Both the position numbers and the translations under genes were made by a program. The notes below the pieces were generated by a model. It ran no database searches and was not told the origin of the DNA. It was given only the letters and a program-made list of their open reading frames with translations. From assembly GCA_902627045.1 (NCBI GenBank), contig CACOHP010000002.1, positions 1 to 52,961 of the forward strand: a stretch of 52,961 nucleotides of DNA. Reading direction: 5' to 3'. This DNA is from an uncultured Pelagibacteraceae bacterium. GTDB lineage: Bacteria; Pseudomonadota; Alphaproteobacteria; Pelagibacterales; Pelagibacteraceae. Positions within the stretch are counted from its first letter, which is position 1, and every line of letters starts with the position of its first letter. Of this stretch, positions 8,917 to 17,795 are shown piece by piece.

Positions 8917-10743
8917 ATGAATAATACTATTCGAAACATCACCATCATTGCGCATGTCGATCATGGCAAAACAACTCTTATTGATAATTTAATGAAACAA
9001 AGTGGATCTTTTCGTGAAAATGAGGTTGTCGATGAAAGATTAATGGACTCTGGAGAGTTGGAAAAAGAAAGAGGTATAACAATCTTAGCTAAGCCCGCTT
9101 CAATTAATTGGAATAATTCAAGAATAAACATTATTGACACTCCAGGACATAGAGACTTTGCTGCAGAAGTAGAGAGAGTCTTAAGTATGGCCGACGGTGC
9201 ATTATTGCTGATAGACTCAGCTGAAGGAGTAATGCCTCAAACAAAGTTCGTTTTAGCAAAAGCATTAAAACAGGGCTTAAAGCCAATTGTAGTTATAAAT
9301 AAACTAGATAAAGCTGATCAAAGAGCAAATGAAGTTTTAGATGAAACTTTTGATTTATTTGTGAGCTTAGATGCTAACGAGGAGCAATTAGATTTCCCAG
9401 TATTATATGCTAGTGGAAGATCTGGATGGGCTGATATTGAAGTTGATGGTCCAAGAGAAAATTTAAATCCACTTTTAGATAAAATTATAGAACATGTCAA
9501 ACCAGCTGAATTGGATAAATCCAAACCTTTTGCTATGCTTTCTACACTTCTTTATGCTGATAGTTTTTTAGGAAGAAGTTTAGTTGGAAGAATTTCTCAA
9601 GGAACTGCCAAAGCAAATCAGGCTATTAAAGCTATCAACTTAAAAGGAGAGAAAGTTGATGAAGGTAGATTAACTAAAATTTTTAGATACGAAGGTACCA
9701 AAAAAGTTCCAATTGAAATTGGTGAAGCTGGGGATATTGTGGTAGTTGCAGGTTTGGAAAAAGCTAATGTTGCAGATACTATTTGTGATCTTGGAGTAAA
9801 TGAACCAATAGAAGCTACACCGATAGATCCCCCAACTATGTCAATTACAATTACTGTGAACACATCACCTTTAGCAGGTACAGAAGGTAAAAAACTTACA
9901 AGCACACAAATTAGAAATCGTTTAGTTCAAGAGGCACAAAATAATGTGGGAATTACGTTTACCGAAAATGAGGGAAATGACTCTTTTGTGGTAAGTGGTC
10001 GCGGTGAATTAATGTTAGAGATTTTACTTACCCAAATGAGAAGAGAGGGTTTTGAAATGACTGTGAGCCCCCCAAAAGTTCTCTATAAAAAAGATGAAAA
10101 TGGTAACAAGCTTGAGCCAATAGAAGAAATCACAATGGATCTTGATGAAGAGCATTCCTCAAAAATAATTGACTCGATGAATAGAAGAAAAGGTAAATTA
10201 ATAGAGTTAAAAGATACTGGTAAAAATAAAAAGAGATTAATATTTCACGCACCAACAAGAGGTTTAATGGGATATACAAGTAGATTTTTAACACTCACAA
10301 AAGGAAACGGTGTTATCAACAGAATTTTTTATGAATATGGTCCATTTGAAGGTGAAATGGAAGGACGAAGAAATGGTGCTCTTATTTCTATGGAACAAGG
10401 AAAGGCAGTTGCTTTTGCAATATTTAATTTGCAAGCTAGAGGAGAAATGTTTGTAACTCATAACGATCCTGTTTACCCGGGAATGATTGTAGGTTTGTCG
10501 CCTAAACCAGGAGATATGATCATTAATGTTATGAAAGGTAAAAAATTAACTAACATGAGAACGCAAGGTACTGATGAAAATGTTGTCTTAACTCCAGTAA
10601 GAAAGATGTCGATTGCAGAACAACTAAGCATGTTAAACACTGATGAAGCTTTAGAAATTACTCCAGAGTCTTGTAGATTGAGGAAAGCCATTCTTGATCC
10701 CCATGAAAGAAAAAGAAGTGAGAAATCAGGCGCTGCTGCCTAA
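8917..10743 (+). CDS. typA: Ribosome-associated GTPase TypA/BipA
   Basis: A 608-residue translational GTPase related to EF-G that binds 70S ribosomes and assists growth or ribosome assembly under stress and cold. It has the G1 loop A-H-V-D-H-G-K-T-T (residues about 12-20), switch segment E-R-G-I-T-I-L, G3 D-T-P-G-H-R-D-F, and G4 N-K-L-D-K-A-D. The TypA-type C-terminal region includes R-G-E-L-M-L-E-I-L and G-L-M-G-Y-T-S-R-F. There is no clear Shine-Dalgarno directly upstream. A 7-codon frame (8897-8920) ends in a TGA that overlaps the typA ATG. Its stop overlaps the 3' end of the convergent YczE-like gene by 4 bases. Confidence 0.97.
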   Translation: MNNTIRNITIIAHVDHGKTTLIDNLMKQSGSFRENEVVDERLMDSGELEKERGITILAKPASINWNNSRINIIDTPGHRDFAAEVERVLSMADGALLLIDSAEGVMPQTKFVLAKALKQGLKPIVVINKLDKADQRANEVLDETFDLFVSLDANEEQLDFPVLYASGRSGWADIEVDGPRENLNPLLDKIIEHVKPAELDKSKPFAMLSTLLYADSFLGRSLVGRISQGTAKANQAIKAINLKGEKVDEGRLTKIFRYEGTKKVPIEIGEAGDIVVVAGLEKANVADTICDLGVNEPIEATPIDPPTMSITITVNTSPLAGTEGKKLTSTQIRNRLVQEAQNNVGITFTENEGNDSFVVSGRGELMLEILLTQMRREGFEMTVSPPKVLYKKDENGNKLEPIEEITMDLDEEHSSKIIDSMNRRKGKLIELKDTGKNKKRLIFHAPTRGLMGYTSRFLTLTKGNGVINRIFYEYGPFEGEMEGRRNGALISMEQGKAVAFAIFNLQARGEMFVTHNDPVYPGMIVGLSPKPGDMIINVMKGKKLTNMRTQGTDENVVLTPVRKMSIAEQLSMLNTDEALEITPESCRLRKAILDPHERKRSEKSGAAA

Positions 10744-11387
10744 TCAAATACTTTATCAACCAAAAACAACCCTAAAGCAACACATGGGCCAATTCCAAAA
10801 GCGAATAAAAGAGTTCCGATACCCACCGTTCCACCTAAATACCAACCAATACTAACAACAGAAATTTCTAAAAAGGCTCTAACGGCTGCCACTGGCAAAT
10901 TAGTTACTTTTTGTAAACCAATCATTAATCCATCTCTTGGTCCTGCACCAAGGTTAGAAACTAAATAAATGCCTCCACCTATTCCAACCATTATCACAGA
11001 AATTACTGCTAACAATAATTGATTAAAATAATTAGATGGAGTTGGTACATACTTTATGCATAGGTCAATCATAAAGGCTATTATTAAGGCATTAAATATT
11101 GTGCCCATTCCTGGCCTTTGTCCCAGAGGTATCCACAAAATCAAGACAGCAATACTTATTAAAAGAGTAATTGTTCCAATGCTTAAATTAACATTTAAGG
11201 AAATACCTTGAGCTAAAACACTCCAAGGAGAAGCGCCTGTAAAGGAAACAATTAGTAACCCTTCACCCAGACCAAATAACGTCAGACCAAAACATAAAAA
11301 AAAGAAAGTGGAAAATTTTGGTTTAAAATTATATGGTTTATCAGAACTCCAATTAACTTTTGGTATTTTCTTTATTTTTAAAAACAT
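10740..11387 (-). CDS. YczE/YitT-like integral membrane protein
   Basis: A 215-residue protein with about five hydrophobic helices. Conserved small-residue segments are G-A-S-P-W-S-V-L-A-Q-G and G-A-G-P-R-D-G-L-M-I-G, typical of the YczE/YyaS family of membrane proteins (COG2364 type). A cytosolic, basic N-terminus of about 25 residues precedes the first helix. The function of the family is unknown; transport has been suggested. It converges on typA with a 4-base overlap and is divergent from the DUF6134 gene. Confidence 0.8.
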   Translation of the reverse strand: MFLKIKKIPKVNWSSDKPYNFKPKFSTFFFLCFGLTLFGLGEGLLIVSFTGASPWSVLAQGISLNVNLSIGTITLLISIAVLILWIPLGQRPGMGTIFNALIIAFMIDLCIKYVPTPSNYFNQLLLAVISVIMVGIGGGIYLVSNLGAGPRDGLMIGLQKVTNLPVAAVRAFLEISVVSIGWYLGGTVGIGTLLFAFGIGPCVALGLFLVDKVFD

Positions 11388-11437
11388 TTTAATAAGTTAT
11401 TTCTATTATAGATAAAGTCCACTAATGTAATTGCCAA

Positions 11438-12118
11438 ATGAGAAAATTTATAGCCATTTTTTTTATTGTGATTTTTCCAGTTATTTCTATGGCACATATA
11501 GGTCACTACAATAAATATAACAAAATTGAAATGGAGATTTTTAGAAATGGTGAACTAATTGGATACAATTATTATTTTTTTGAAAGAAATGGCGAAGAAA
11601 CTATTATTACAAATCAATTTAAATTTTCTGTTGATCTATTGGGAACAACAATTTTTAAAGTTGAGTCATATGGTGAAGAAAAATATATCAAAGATCAATT
11701 AATATCCTATAATTCTAAAACTATACAAAATGACAAAGAGAAATTTGTAAATTTAAAATTAAATAAAAATAATAAAAAATTTGTTATTAAAGGCTCTTCA
11801 TTCAATGGTGAGGCATCCATAAATAATGTTATTGGAAATTGGTGGAATCATAAAATTTTACAAGCAGAGTCTCAAATAAGTCCAATATCAGGAAGTATTA
11901 AAGAACAAGTCGTTACTTTTGTAGGAAAAGAAAAAATTGACCTTTATGGAAAAATTTATGATGTTGATCATTTTAAAATTAAATCCAAAGATGTGAATAT
12001 TCCAAAAGATAAACGATTAGACTTTGACATTTGGTATGATAAAAAAAATTTAAGAATCTTAAAAGTGTCTTACTCAAGAATGGGAAATTGGGAATACAGA
12101 TTGAAAAGCTTTGAATAA
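11438..12118 (+). CDS. DUF6134 family exported protein
   Basis: A 226-residue protein with a Sec signal peptide (MRKFIAIFFIVIFPVISMA, cleavage expected after Ala19). The mature region is predicted all-beta, with N-G-E-x-I-G near residue 40, N-x-F-K-F-S-V-D, and a W-W-N-H segment near residue 145 followed by a D-I-W-Y-D motif. The pattern fits the DUF6134 family of periplasmic proteins in alphaproteobacteria, some of which sit beside YceI- or lipocalin-like functions; the role is unknown. It ends one base from the convergent renalase-like gene. Confidence 0.65.
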   Translation: MRKFIAIFFIVIFPVISMAHIGHYNKYNKIEMEIFRNGELIGYNYYFFERNGEETIITNQFKFSVDLLGTTIFKVESYGEEKYIKDQLISYNSKTIQNDKEKFVNLKLNKNNKKFVIKGSSFNGEASINNVIGNWWNHKILQAESQISPISGSIKEQVVTFVGKEKIDLYGKIYDVDHFKIKSKDVNIPKDKRLDFDIWYDKKNLRILKVSYSRMGNWEYRLKSFE

Positions 12119-12119
12119 T

Positions 12120-13091
12120 TTATCTTGAAATTTTTTTATATAAGTCGTGTGCACTTATCCATCCCGACTCTAGTCTTGGTCCTACAAACCAATCAGCACA
12201 AACACCTATTTTTTTCTTTGGATCCCAAAAACTTTTAATTTTGAAAGGTTTTGAATTCGAAGAGTATTTCCAACCATGATTAAGAGAGAAATTGATTTTT
12301 GTTTTTTTAATATTTAAAAGTTTAAAGAACTTATCGATCATAATTTTTGAATTCTTTTTCTTATTATTTTTATTTTGATTAATCTTTTTATTTGCCCACT
12401 TAAAGGTACTTTGTAGAGTCCATAAATCATATTTTGATTTAAATCTTTTTTTCGAGTTTTCATTACCAGCCCAACCAAGAATTGGATCTTCGAAAAGGTA
12501 GCTACTACTAGATTTTTTGTTTTTTTTTATAGCGATCATGGTAGTTATATTTGCATCCATTTTTATTGATTTTTTTATAAAAGAATTATTTATGACTTTT
12601 TTAGAAAGTTTTTTTAATTGTGGAAAAGGACAGGTCAAAATAATACTTTTAAAAGATTTCAATTTTCCATCAGCAAATGATAAATGCCAAAGTTTGTTTT
12701 TATAATGAATTTTTTTTAATTCACTTTGATAGTTGCACTTAATCTTTTTTAATAAATACTTGCTAATATCATTATTTCCACTTCGACCTATAATTTTTAG
12801 ATGTTTTCTATCCTCTTTTTTTTTGGAGTTAAGAAAAACGTGTTTACCACCCCAAACCTTTAAAATTTTTTTTTTAATTAAATGTTTAGTAAATTTTTTG
12901 AATTCTGGGGTTTTTGGGGAAAAGTACTGAGTACCATGATCAAAGCCTATGTTGTCTTTCATTCTTTTGAAAGATGCACGACCTCCTGGACCTCTCGCTT
13001 TGTCAAATAGGATTACTGTATTTTTTTTATTAAGAAGATTAGCAATTGTAGCTCCAGAAATACCTGAGCCGATTACACAGAATTCACTCAT
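12120..13091 (-). CDS. Renalase-like FAD-dependent oxidoreductase
   Basis: A 323-residue flavoprotein. The N-terminus carries the dinucleotide-binding G-S-G-I-S-G-A-T-I-A (residues 8-17), then F-D-K-A-R-G-P-G-G-R-A-S and F-D-H-G-T-Q-Y-F, the hallmark of COG3380 renalase-like amine oxidoreductases. The C-terminal FAD segment G-V-C-A-D-W-F-V-G-P-R-L-E-S-G-W is present. Bacterial renalases oxidise dihydro-isomers of NAD(P)H, but this subfamily is not assigned to a substrate. Its ATG overlaps the TldE stop (ATGA), so the two are translationally coupled. The middle of the protein is unusually Lys/Asn-rich. Confidence 0.85.
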   Translation of the reverse strand: MSEFCVIGSGISGATIANLLNKKNTVILFDKARGPGGRASFKRMKDNIGFDHGTQYFSPKTPEFKKFTKHLIKKKILKVWGGKHVFLNSKKKEDRKHLKIIGRSGNNDISKYLLKKIKCNYQSELKKIHYKNKLWHLSFADGKLKSFKSIILTCPFPQLKKLSKKVINNSFIKKSIKMDANITTMIAIKKNKKSSSSYLFEDPILGWAGNENSKKRFKSKYDLWTLQSTFKWANKKINQNKNNKKKNSKIMIDKFFKLLNIKKTKINFSLNHGWKYSSNSKPFKIKSFWDPKKKIGVCADWFVGPRLESGWISAHDLYKKISR

Positions 13092-14404
13092 TTACCAGCA
13101 ACAACCATTCCCTCAATCATCATAGTTGGTGAATTGGTTGCATATTTGAACTCTAAATCATTTGCCAGGGTAATATGCTGAAACAAGTCTCTAAAATTGC
13201 CTGCAATGGTAATTTCGTTTATAGGATACTTAAACTCACCGTTTTCCACTAAAAACCCTGTTGCGCCAACAGAATAATCACCAGTTACTATATTAGTTCC
13301 GTGACCTATAGTTTCTGTAATATAGAGACTTTTCGATTTTGAATTCAACAAATCTTTAAAACTTATCTTTCCATTTTCAAAATAGAGATTACTTGTCCCT
13401 CCGTATCTTCCATTTGATTTGAGGTTTAATTTTTTTCCATTGTAAGTATCAACCAAATAATGTTTTAAGACTCCTTGCTCAACTAATTTAAGAGTATCAG
13501 TTTTAACCCCTTCCCTATCAAAATTTCTTGAACCTAAGCCTTTAAGTATATCTGGTTTATCTAAGACATTAATTGAATTAGAAAATATTTTTTGGTTAAC
13601 TTTATCTTTCAAAAAAGAGGTCCCTCTTGATATCGCTGATGATGAAATCGCACTTGCAAAGGTATTTAATATTCCCTTGGCTATTCTTTTATCAAAAATT
13701 ATAGCAATTTTTTCGCTGCCTATTTTTTTAGGGCTTAATTTTCTGATAGTTTGATCAGCAGCTTGTGTGCCTAATTCTTCTGAATCTTCCAAGTCTTTAA
13801 AAAAACATTTATTAGAATACTCATAATCTCTCTCCATGCTTTTTTCATCTTTTGCGACTGTAACGCTCGAAGCTGTAAATGAGGATGTTTTGTAACCAGC
13901 ACAAAAACCTTCGGTATTAGCTAAAATAAAATTTGATTTATTTTGAGTAAAACTAGACTCAGTATTAATAATTTTTTTATCATTAGAAGCAGCAGATTCT
14001 AATTTTTTTAAATAATCTATTTTTTGATCATTTTCTATATGGGTGTCATCATAGAGATTCAAATCTTTAACTTCTCTAGCTAGCAGATCTTTATCTGGTA
14101 ATGAATTGAATTCATCTTCCGGAGTATTTTTTGTTGTCTCAACACATTTTTCAATTAAAATGTTTAGGTTATCATCAAGTAGATTAGACGAAGATATTGA
14201 TGATTTTTTTTTTCCAATGTAAGTGGTAATGCTTATTCCAAGATCATCTGACCTATTAGACTCATCTAGTTTTTTATTTCTAAAATTAACAGTTTCAGAT
14301 ACAGAGTTGTTAACAATCACACTAGACTCAGTTGCCCCTAATTTCTTGGCTAAGCTTATACAATACGATGCTTTTTTCTCCAAAAATTCTTGATCTTTGA
14401 CCAT
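13088..14404 (-). CDS. tldE: TldE/PmbA subunit of the TldD-TldE metalloprotease
   Basis: A 438-residue PmbA/TldE homologue. It contains the family landmarks K-K-L-G-A-T-E-S-S-V, R-G-T-S-F-L, V-G-A-T-G-F-L-V-E-N-G-E and the C-terminal P-T-M-M-I-E-G-M-V-V-A-G-K. As in other TldE proteins it lacks the HExxxH zinc site, which is supplied by TldD. The heterodimer digests unfolded peptides within its cavity and matures some peptide natural products and CcdA in enterobacteria. It abuts tldD with no spacer and overlaps the renalase-like gene downstream. No peptide precursor was recognised nearby. Confidence 0.95.
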   Translation of the reverse strand: MVKDQEFLEKKASYCISLAKKLGATESSVIVNNSVSETVNFRNKKLDESNRSDDLGISITTYIGKKKSSISSSNLLDDNLNILIEKCVETTKNTPEDEFNSLPDKDLLAREVKDLNLYDDTHIENDQKIDYLKKLESAASNDKKIINTESSFTQNKSNFILANTEGFCAGYKTSSFTASSVTVAKDEKSMERDYEYSNKCFFKDLEDSEELGTQAADQTIRKLSPKKIGSEKIAIIFDKRIAKGILNTFASAISSSAISRGTSFLKDKVNQKIFSNSINVLDKPDILKGLGSRNFDREGVKTDTLKLVEQGVLKHYLVDTYNGKKLNLKSNGRYGGTSNLYFENGKISFKDLLNSKSKSLYITETIGHGTNIVTGDYSVGATGFLVENGEFKYPINEITIAGNFRDLFQHITLANDLEFKYATNSPTMMIEGMVVAGK

Positions 14405-15817
14405 TTAAAGTTTTGTACCGCCAACAGTCATCTTATTAATTAATATAGATGGTTGAGCAACACCTACTGGAACACCTTGGCCAGCTTTTCCACATGTTCC
14501 AATACCAGGATCCATCATCATGTCATTTCCTACCATAGAAACTTCTTTTAAACTCGAAGGACCATCTCCGATGAGAGTTGCACCTTTTATTGGAGATCCA
14601 ATTTTGCCATTAACAATCTCATAAGCTTCAGTGCAATTGAATACAAATTTTCCAGAGGTAATGTCAACTTGTCCGCCACCAAAACTAACTGCAAAAATAC
14701 CTTTGTCCACAGCTTTTATCATCTCATCTTGGGTCCGATTACCACTTAGCATCATTGTGTTTCTCATTCTTGGAAGGACGATATGTCTATAATTTTCTCT
14801 TCTTCCACTACCAGTAGATCTTGTTTTCATCAAACGTGCATTGAGTCGATCTTGCATAAAATTTTTTAAAATCCCATTCTCAATTAAAACTGTTTTTTCT
14901 GTTGGTGTCCCCTCGTCATCAATCGTAAGACTACCTCTTCTATTGTCGATGGTACCATCATCCACAATCGTAACTCCTTCACTCGCAACTTTTTGGCCCA
15001 TTAAGTTATGAAAAGCAGAAGTTTTCTTTCTATTAAAATCCCCCTCTAAACCATGACCAATGGCCTCATGAATCAATATTGCTGGCCAACCAGGTCCTAG
15101 TACAACTTTCATTTCACCAGCTGGTGCAGGTTTGCTCTCTAAATTTACTGAGGCTATTCTCAAAGCCTCATCACAAACACTTTTCCAATTGTCATCTTTT
15201 AAATAAAAATCGTAGGATTGTCTTCCTCCAACACCATACACACCTGACTCTTTTCTTCCATTTTTCTCAAGCATGACTGATACATTGAATCTTATTAAAG
15301 GACGGACATCAGTTAAAGATTCTCCGCCAGATCTAATTATTTCAACTGATTTTTGTTCACCTAAAAAATTGGCTGTTACCTGTTTAATTTTATCGTCTTT
15401 AGAGCGTAAATAGTTATTTACTTCATTAAGTATTTTAATTTTTTCATTAAGGGATTTTTGTTCAATAGGATTTATATTTTCATAATATTTTTTATTAGAT
15501 TTAGGAATTTCATGATTATAAGTGCCTTTGACAGATTTTAATGTTGATTTTAAATTTTCTGAAGATTGCCTTAATGAATTTTTTGATATTTCATTAGAGT
15601 GAGAATATGCAACTACTTCATCAGAAATAGCTCTAAATCCAAAACCTAAATCAGAATTATAACTCGAATTTTTAATTTTATTATCATCTAATAATAATGT
15701 CTCTGATTTTGTATTTTCTAGATATAGTTCTCCATCATCACACTTATTAAGTGTATCTGATACAATGTTTTCTGCTTCTGATCTAGATATGTCAGATTTT
15801 TCAAAAAAATTATTCAT
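14405..15817 (-). CDS. tldD: TldD metalloprotease subunit
   Basis: A 470-residue zinc peptidase subunit. The catalytic H-E-A-I-G-H motif (HExxxH) is at residues 250-255, followed by G-L-E-G-D-F. The C-terminal G-x-x-G-K-x-G-Q-G-V-P-V-G-V-A-Q-P segment, typical of TldD, is intact. TldD pairs with TldE to form a heterodimer with one active site. The gene heads a tightly packed tldD-tldE-renalase run. The 92 bases between it and the DCC-family gene would contain divergent promoters; no specific site was recognised. Confidence 0.97.
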   Translation of the reverse strand: MNNFFEKSDISRSEAENIVSDTLNKCDDGELYLENTKSETLLLDDNKIKNSSYNSDLGFGFRAISDEVVAYSHSNEISKNSLRQSSENLKSTLKSVKGTYNHEIPKSNKKYYENINPIEQKSLNEKIKILNEVNNYLRSKDDKIKQVTANFLGEQKSVEIIRSGGESLTDVRPLIRFNVSVMLEKNGRKESGVYGVGGRQSYDFYLKDDNWKSVCDEALRIASVNLESKPAPAGEMKVVLGPGWPAILIHEAIGHGLEGDFNRKKTSAFHNLMGQKVASEGVTIVDDGTIDNRRGSLTIDDEGTPTEKTVLIENGILKNFMQDRLNARLMKTRSTGSGRRENYRHIVLPRMRNTMMLSGNRTQDEMIKAVDKGIFAVSFGGGQVDITSGKFVFNCTEAYEIVNGKIGSPIKGATLIGDGPSSLKEVSMVGNDMMMDPGIGTCGKAGQGVPVGVAQPSILINKMTVGGTKL

Positions 15818-15909
15818 AAAAGGAATAATTAGAAGTTTTATCCACTAATTTCAATATGAGTATTTTACGCATATACATTATTAAAATAAATAGTAATAAA
15901 TCTACTTAT

Positions 15910-16257
15910 ATGAAAGTTTATTTTAATAATTCATGCAAAATCTGCAAAGCTGAAATTGATTTATATAAAAAAGAGAAGATTCAAGAAATCGATTGGATTG
16001 ATATAACGGGTAATGAGGTAGCTGAAAAAGAGACCTCTAGAAGTAATAAAGAACTTTTGCGAAGGCTACATGTCAAAGAAGGTGAGACAATTTTAAAAGG
16101 AGCTGAGGCTTTTCTTGCTGTGTGGAAAAAGATACCCAAATATAACTTTTTATATAATTTTTTTAAACTGCCAATAATTTTTACTTTATTTTCATTTTTT
16201 TATGAAATTATTGCATTCTTCTTATATCTTAAAAATAAAAAACAATTAAAAAACTAA
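15910..16257 (+). CDS. DCC-family (DUF393) thiol-disulfide oxidoreductase-like protein
   Basis: A 115-residue protein starting M-K-V-Y-F-N-N-S-C-K-I-C-K-A-E, matching the DUF393 signature Y-x-x-x-C-x-x-C-x-x-E with Cys9 and Cys12. The start at 15910 was chosen because family members begin directly before this motif; an in-frame ATG at 15856 would add 18 residues of unlikely sequence. The C-terminal third has a hydrophobic helix (around residues 80-105). The biochemical role of the family is unknown, though a redox CxxC function is assumed. Its stop overlaps the convergent small membrane gene by 4 bases. Confidence 0.82.
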   Translation: MKVYFNNSCKICKAEIDLYKKEKIQEIDWIDITGNEVAEKETSRSNKELLRRLHVKEGETILKGAEAFLAVWKKIPKYNFLYNFFKLPIIFTLFSFFYEIIAFFLYLKNKKQLKN

Positions 16258-16547
16258 CTAAAAAAAAATAATAAAATTTCACTTAACAAAGACATTGAAG
16301 TTATAAACATTACGAGAACTATTGAATACATTAATAAGATAATCTTATTTTTTTTTCTTCTTAACCTTACAAAATCTTTGTCATCTAAGTCAGAGATATC
16401 TCTTTCGCCTAGAACAGGGTAATCATAAGTAAATCGCCAAGTACTGTCACCAAGTCTCGGATCTAATTTGTTATAATAAATAATCCATGCCAATACATAC
16501 TTTAAAATTAAAAAAAGTATTATCATAATGATCGATCCAAAAAACAT
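16254..16547 (-). CDS. Small two-helix membrane protein, unknown
   Basis: A 97-residue protein with hydrophobic helices at about residues 5-25 and 70-93. These flank a conserved-looking polar loop with D-P-R-L-G-D-S-T-W-R-F-T-Y-D-Y-P-V-L-G-E-R-D-I-S. I do not recognise the family. It is the last gene in the minus-strand run behind the Lys-rich coiled-coil protein (31-base gap), so the two may be cotranscribed. The tyrosine/arginine-rich loop is unlike random translation. Confidence 0.6.
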   Translation of the reverse strand: MFFGSIIMIILFLILKYVLAWIIYYNKLDPRLGDSTWRFTYDYPVLGERDISDLDDKDFVRLRRKKNKIILLMYSIVLVMFITSMSLLSEILLFFFS

Positions 16548-16578
16548 ATAAAAGTTCTACCTTGTTATTTAAAAAAAA

Positions 16579-17766
16579 TTAATCGTTATTTTGCGATCTT
16601 TTGCTGGCAATTAATTGTGTTAAAGCGTCCACCATTGTGTCTGAGGCTTTAAAAATATCAATATTTTTAAATTCATACGAATGATTTTTTTCAGGATTTG
16701 TTTTATCTTCTATTACTATTCCTTCATCAGGTGAATTATTTTTAATGTAAATTAATAATAACCAATCTTCATCTTCAGCTTCATCCCACTTTATAAAAAT
16801 CTCACCAGTTTCAAATCTTCTGTCTATACATCGCAAAATCGACATATCTCTTGTAATGTGTCTTTTGTTTAATTGAAATACGAGACTGCTTGCACTTCTA
16901 TAAAAACTTTCCAACGCAAACTCAACTTTTTGTCTTGCTAAAGTATATTCTTTTTCCTTAATTAATAATGTTTCTCTGTCTTCGTTACCTTGTAATTTAA
17001 CTCCAAGGGCTTCTACTCTCTCCTTAATCTTCTGGTCTCTGATAACTCGGTATTTTTCTTTAAGTTTATCAATCCTTTCTTGTAACCCTTGATAATCCTC
17101 TCTCTTCTCTTTAAGTGCTATTCTCTCAAGTTTTTCTAATTCTTTTACTTCTCTTATTCTAAACTTTTCAATTTGACGCTCTAATTGAAGTTGCTTTAAA
17201 AATTGTTTTTGTTTTTCAGCTTGTTCTCTTCTTAAAATTGCTTGTTCTTTTCTTAAAAATAATTTTATATCTTTATTTCTTTGCTTCTCTAACCTAGCTT
17301 CTTCTTTTAATACCTTCTCTTTTAATCTAGTTTTTTCAAGCAACTCGTCTTGTTTTGCTTTTTGTGACTCAATTTTCTCAATTCTCTCTTTTTCAATCTG
17401 TTCTATCTTAATTCTTCTTTTTTCCTCTTTTTTAATTACTTTATAATTTGAAATTGTTTCTGAAATTTTGTCAAAAAATCTTTGAATGTATCTTTCTGGA
17501 TTTAAATTAATTTTAAAATCAAAATTTGATTTAATCGATAACTGAAATCTTACGATTTTTGATATTAAACTTTGATCTTTAGTTTTAGAAATGTAGTTTT
17601 TATATTTTTTACGATTTGTATTTTTTCTCTTATTTTTCTTTTGTTTATTCCTTTTTTTTTTCCTTGTAGTATTTATCTTCTTTCTGAATTTTTTGACAAT
17701 TTTCGGTTTAGTTTTTTTTCTTTTCGCTATTTTTTTTCTTTTTGAATTTTTATTTTTTTTTTTCAT
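16579..17766 (-). CDS. Extremely Lys-rich coiled-coil protein, unknown function
   Basis: A 395-residue protein in three parts. Residues 1-60 hold 34 Lys/Arg (for example M-K-K-K-N-K-N-S-K-R-K-K) and resemble a histone H1-like or nucleic-acid-binding tail. Residues about 105-270 form a long charged helix rich in E, K, R, Q and L with no prolines, a likely coiled coil or single alpha-helix. Residues about 285-390 look globular, with W-D-E-A-E-D-E-D-W-L-L-L-I-Y-I and an acidic segment. There is no signal peptide or membrane segment. I do not recognise the family. It lies 29 bases behind cfa in the same direction. The well-formed C-terminal domain argues against a low-complexity artefact. Confidence 0.8.
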   Translation of the reverse strand: MKKKNKNSKRKKIAKRKKTKPKIVKKFRKKINTTRKKKRNKQKKNKRKNTNRKKYKNYISKTKDQSLISKIVRFQLSIKSNFDFKINLNPERYIQRFFDKISETISNYKVIKKEEKRRIKIEQIEKERIEKIESQKAKQDELLEKTRLKEKVLKEEARLEKQRNKDIKLFLRKEQAILRREQAEKQKQFLKQLQLERQIEKFRIREVKELEKLERIALKEKREDYQGLQERIDKLKEKYRVIRDQKIKERVEALGVKLQGNEDRETLLIKEKEYTLARQKVEFALESFYRSASSLVFQLNKRHITRDMSILRCIDRRFETGEIFIKWDEAEDEDWLLLIYIKNNSPDEGIVIEDKTNPEKNHSYEFKNIDIFKASDTMVDALTQLIASKRSQNND

Positions 17767-17795
17767 TTTAAAGGAAGATAAATTCTATCAATAAT

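Noticed and set aside
17600-17766. Poly-pyrimidine tract as a low-complexity artefact
   Set aside because: It encodes the Lys-rich head of a protein whose rest is ordered and has a folded-looking C-terminal domain, so it is treated as coding.
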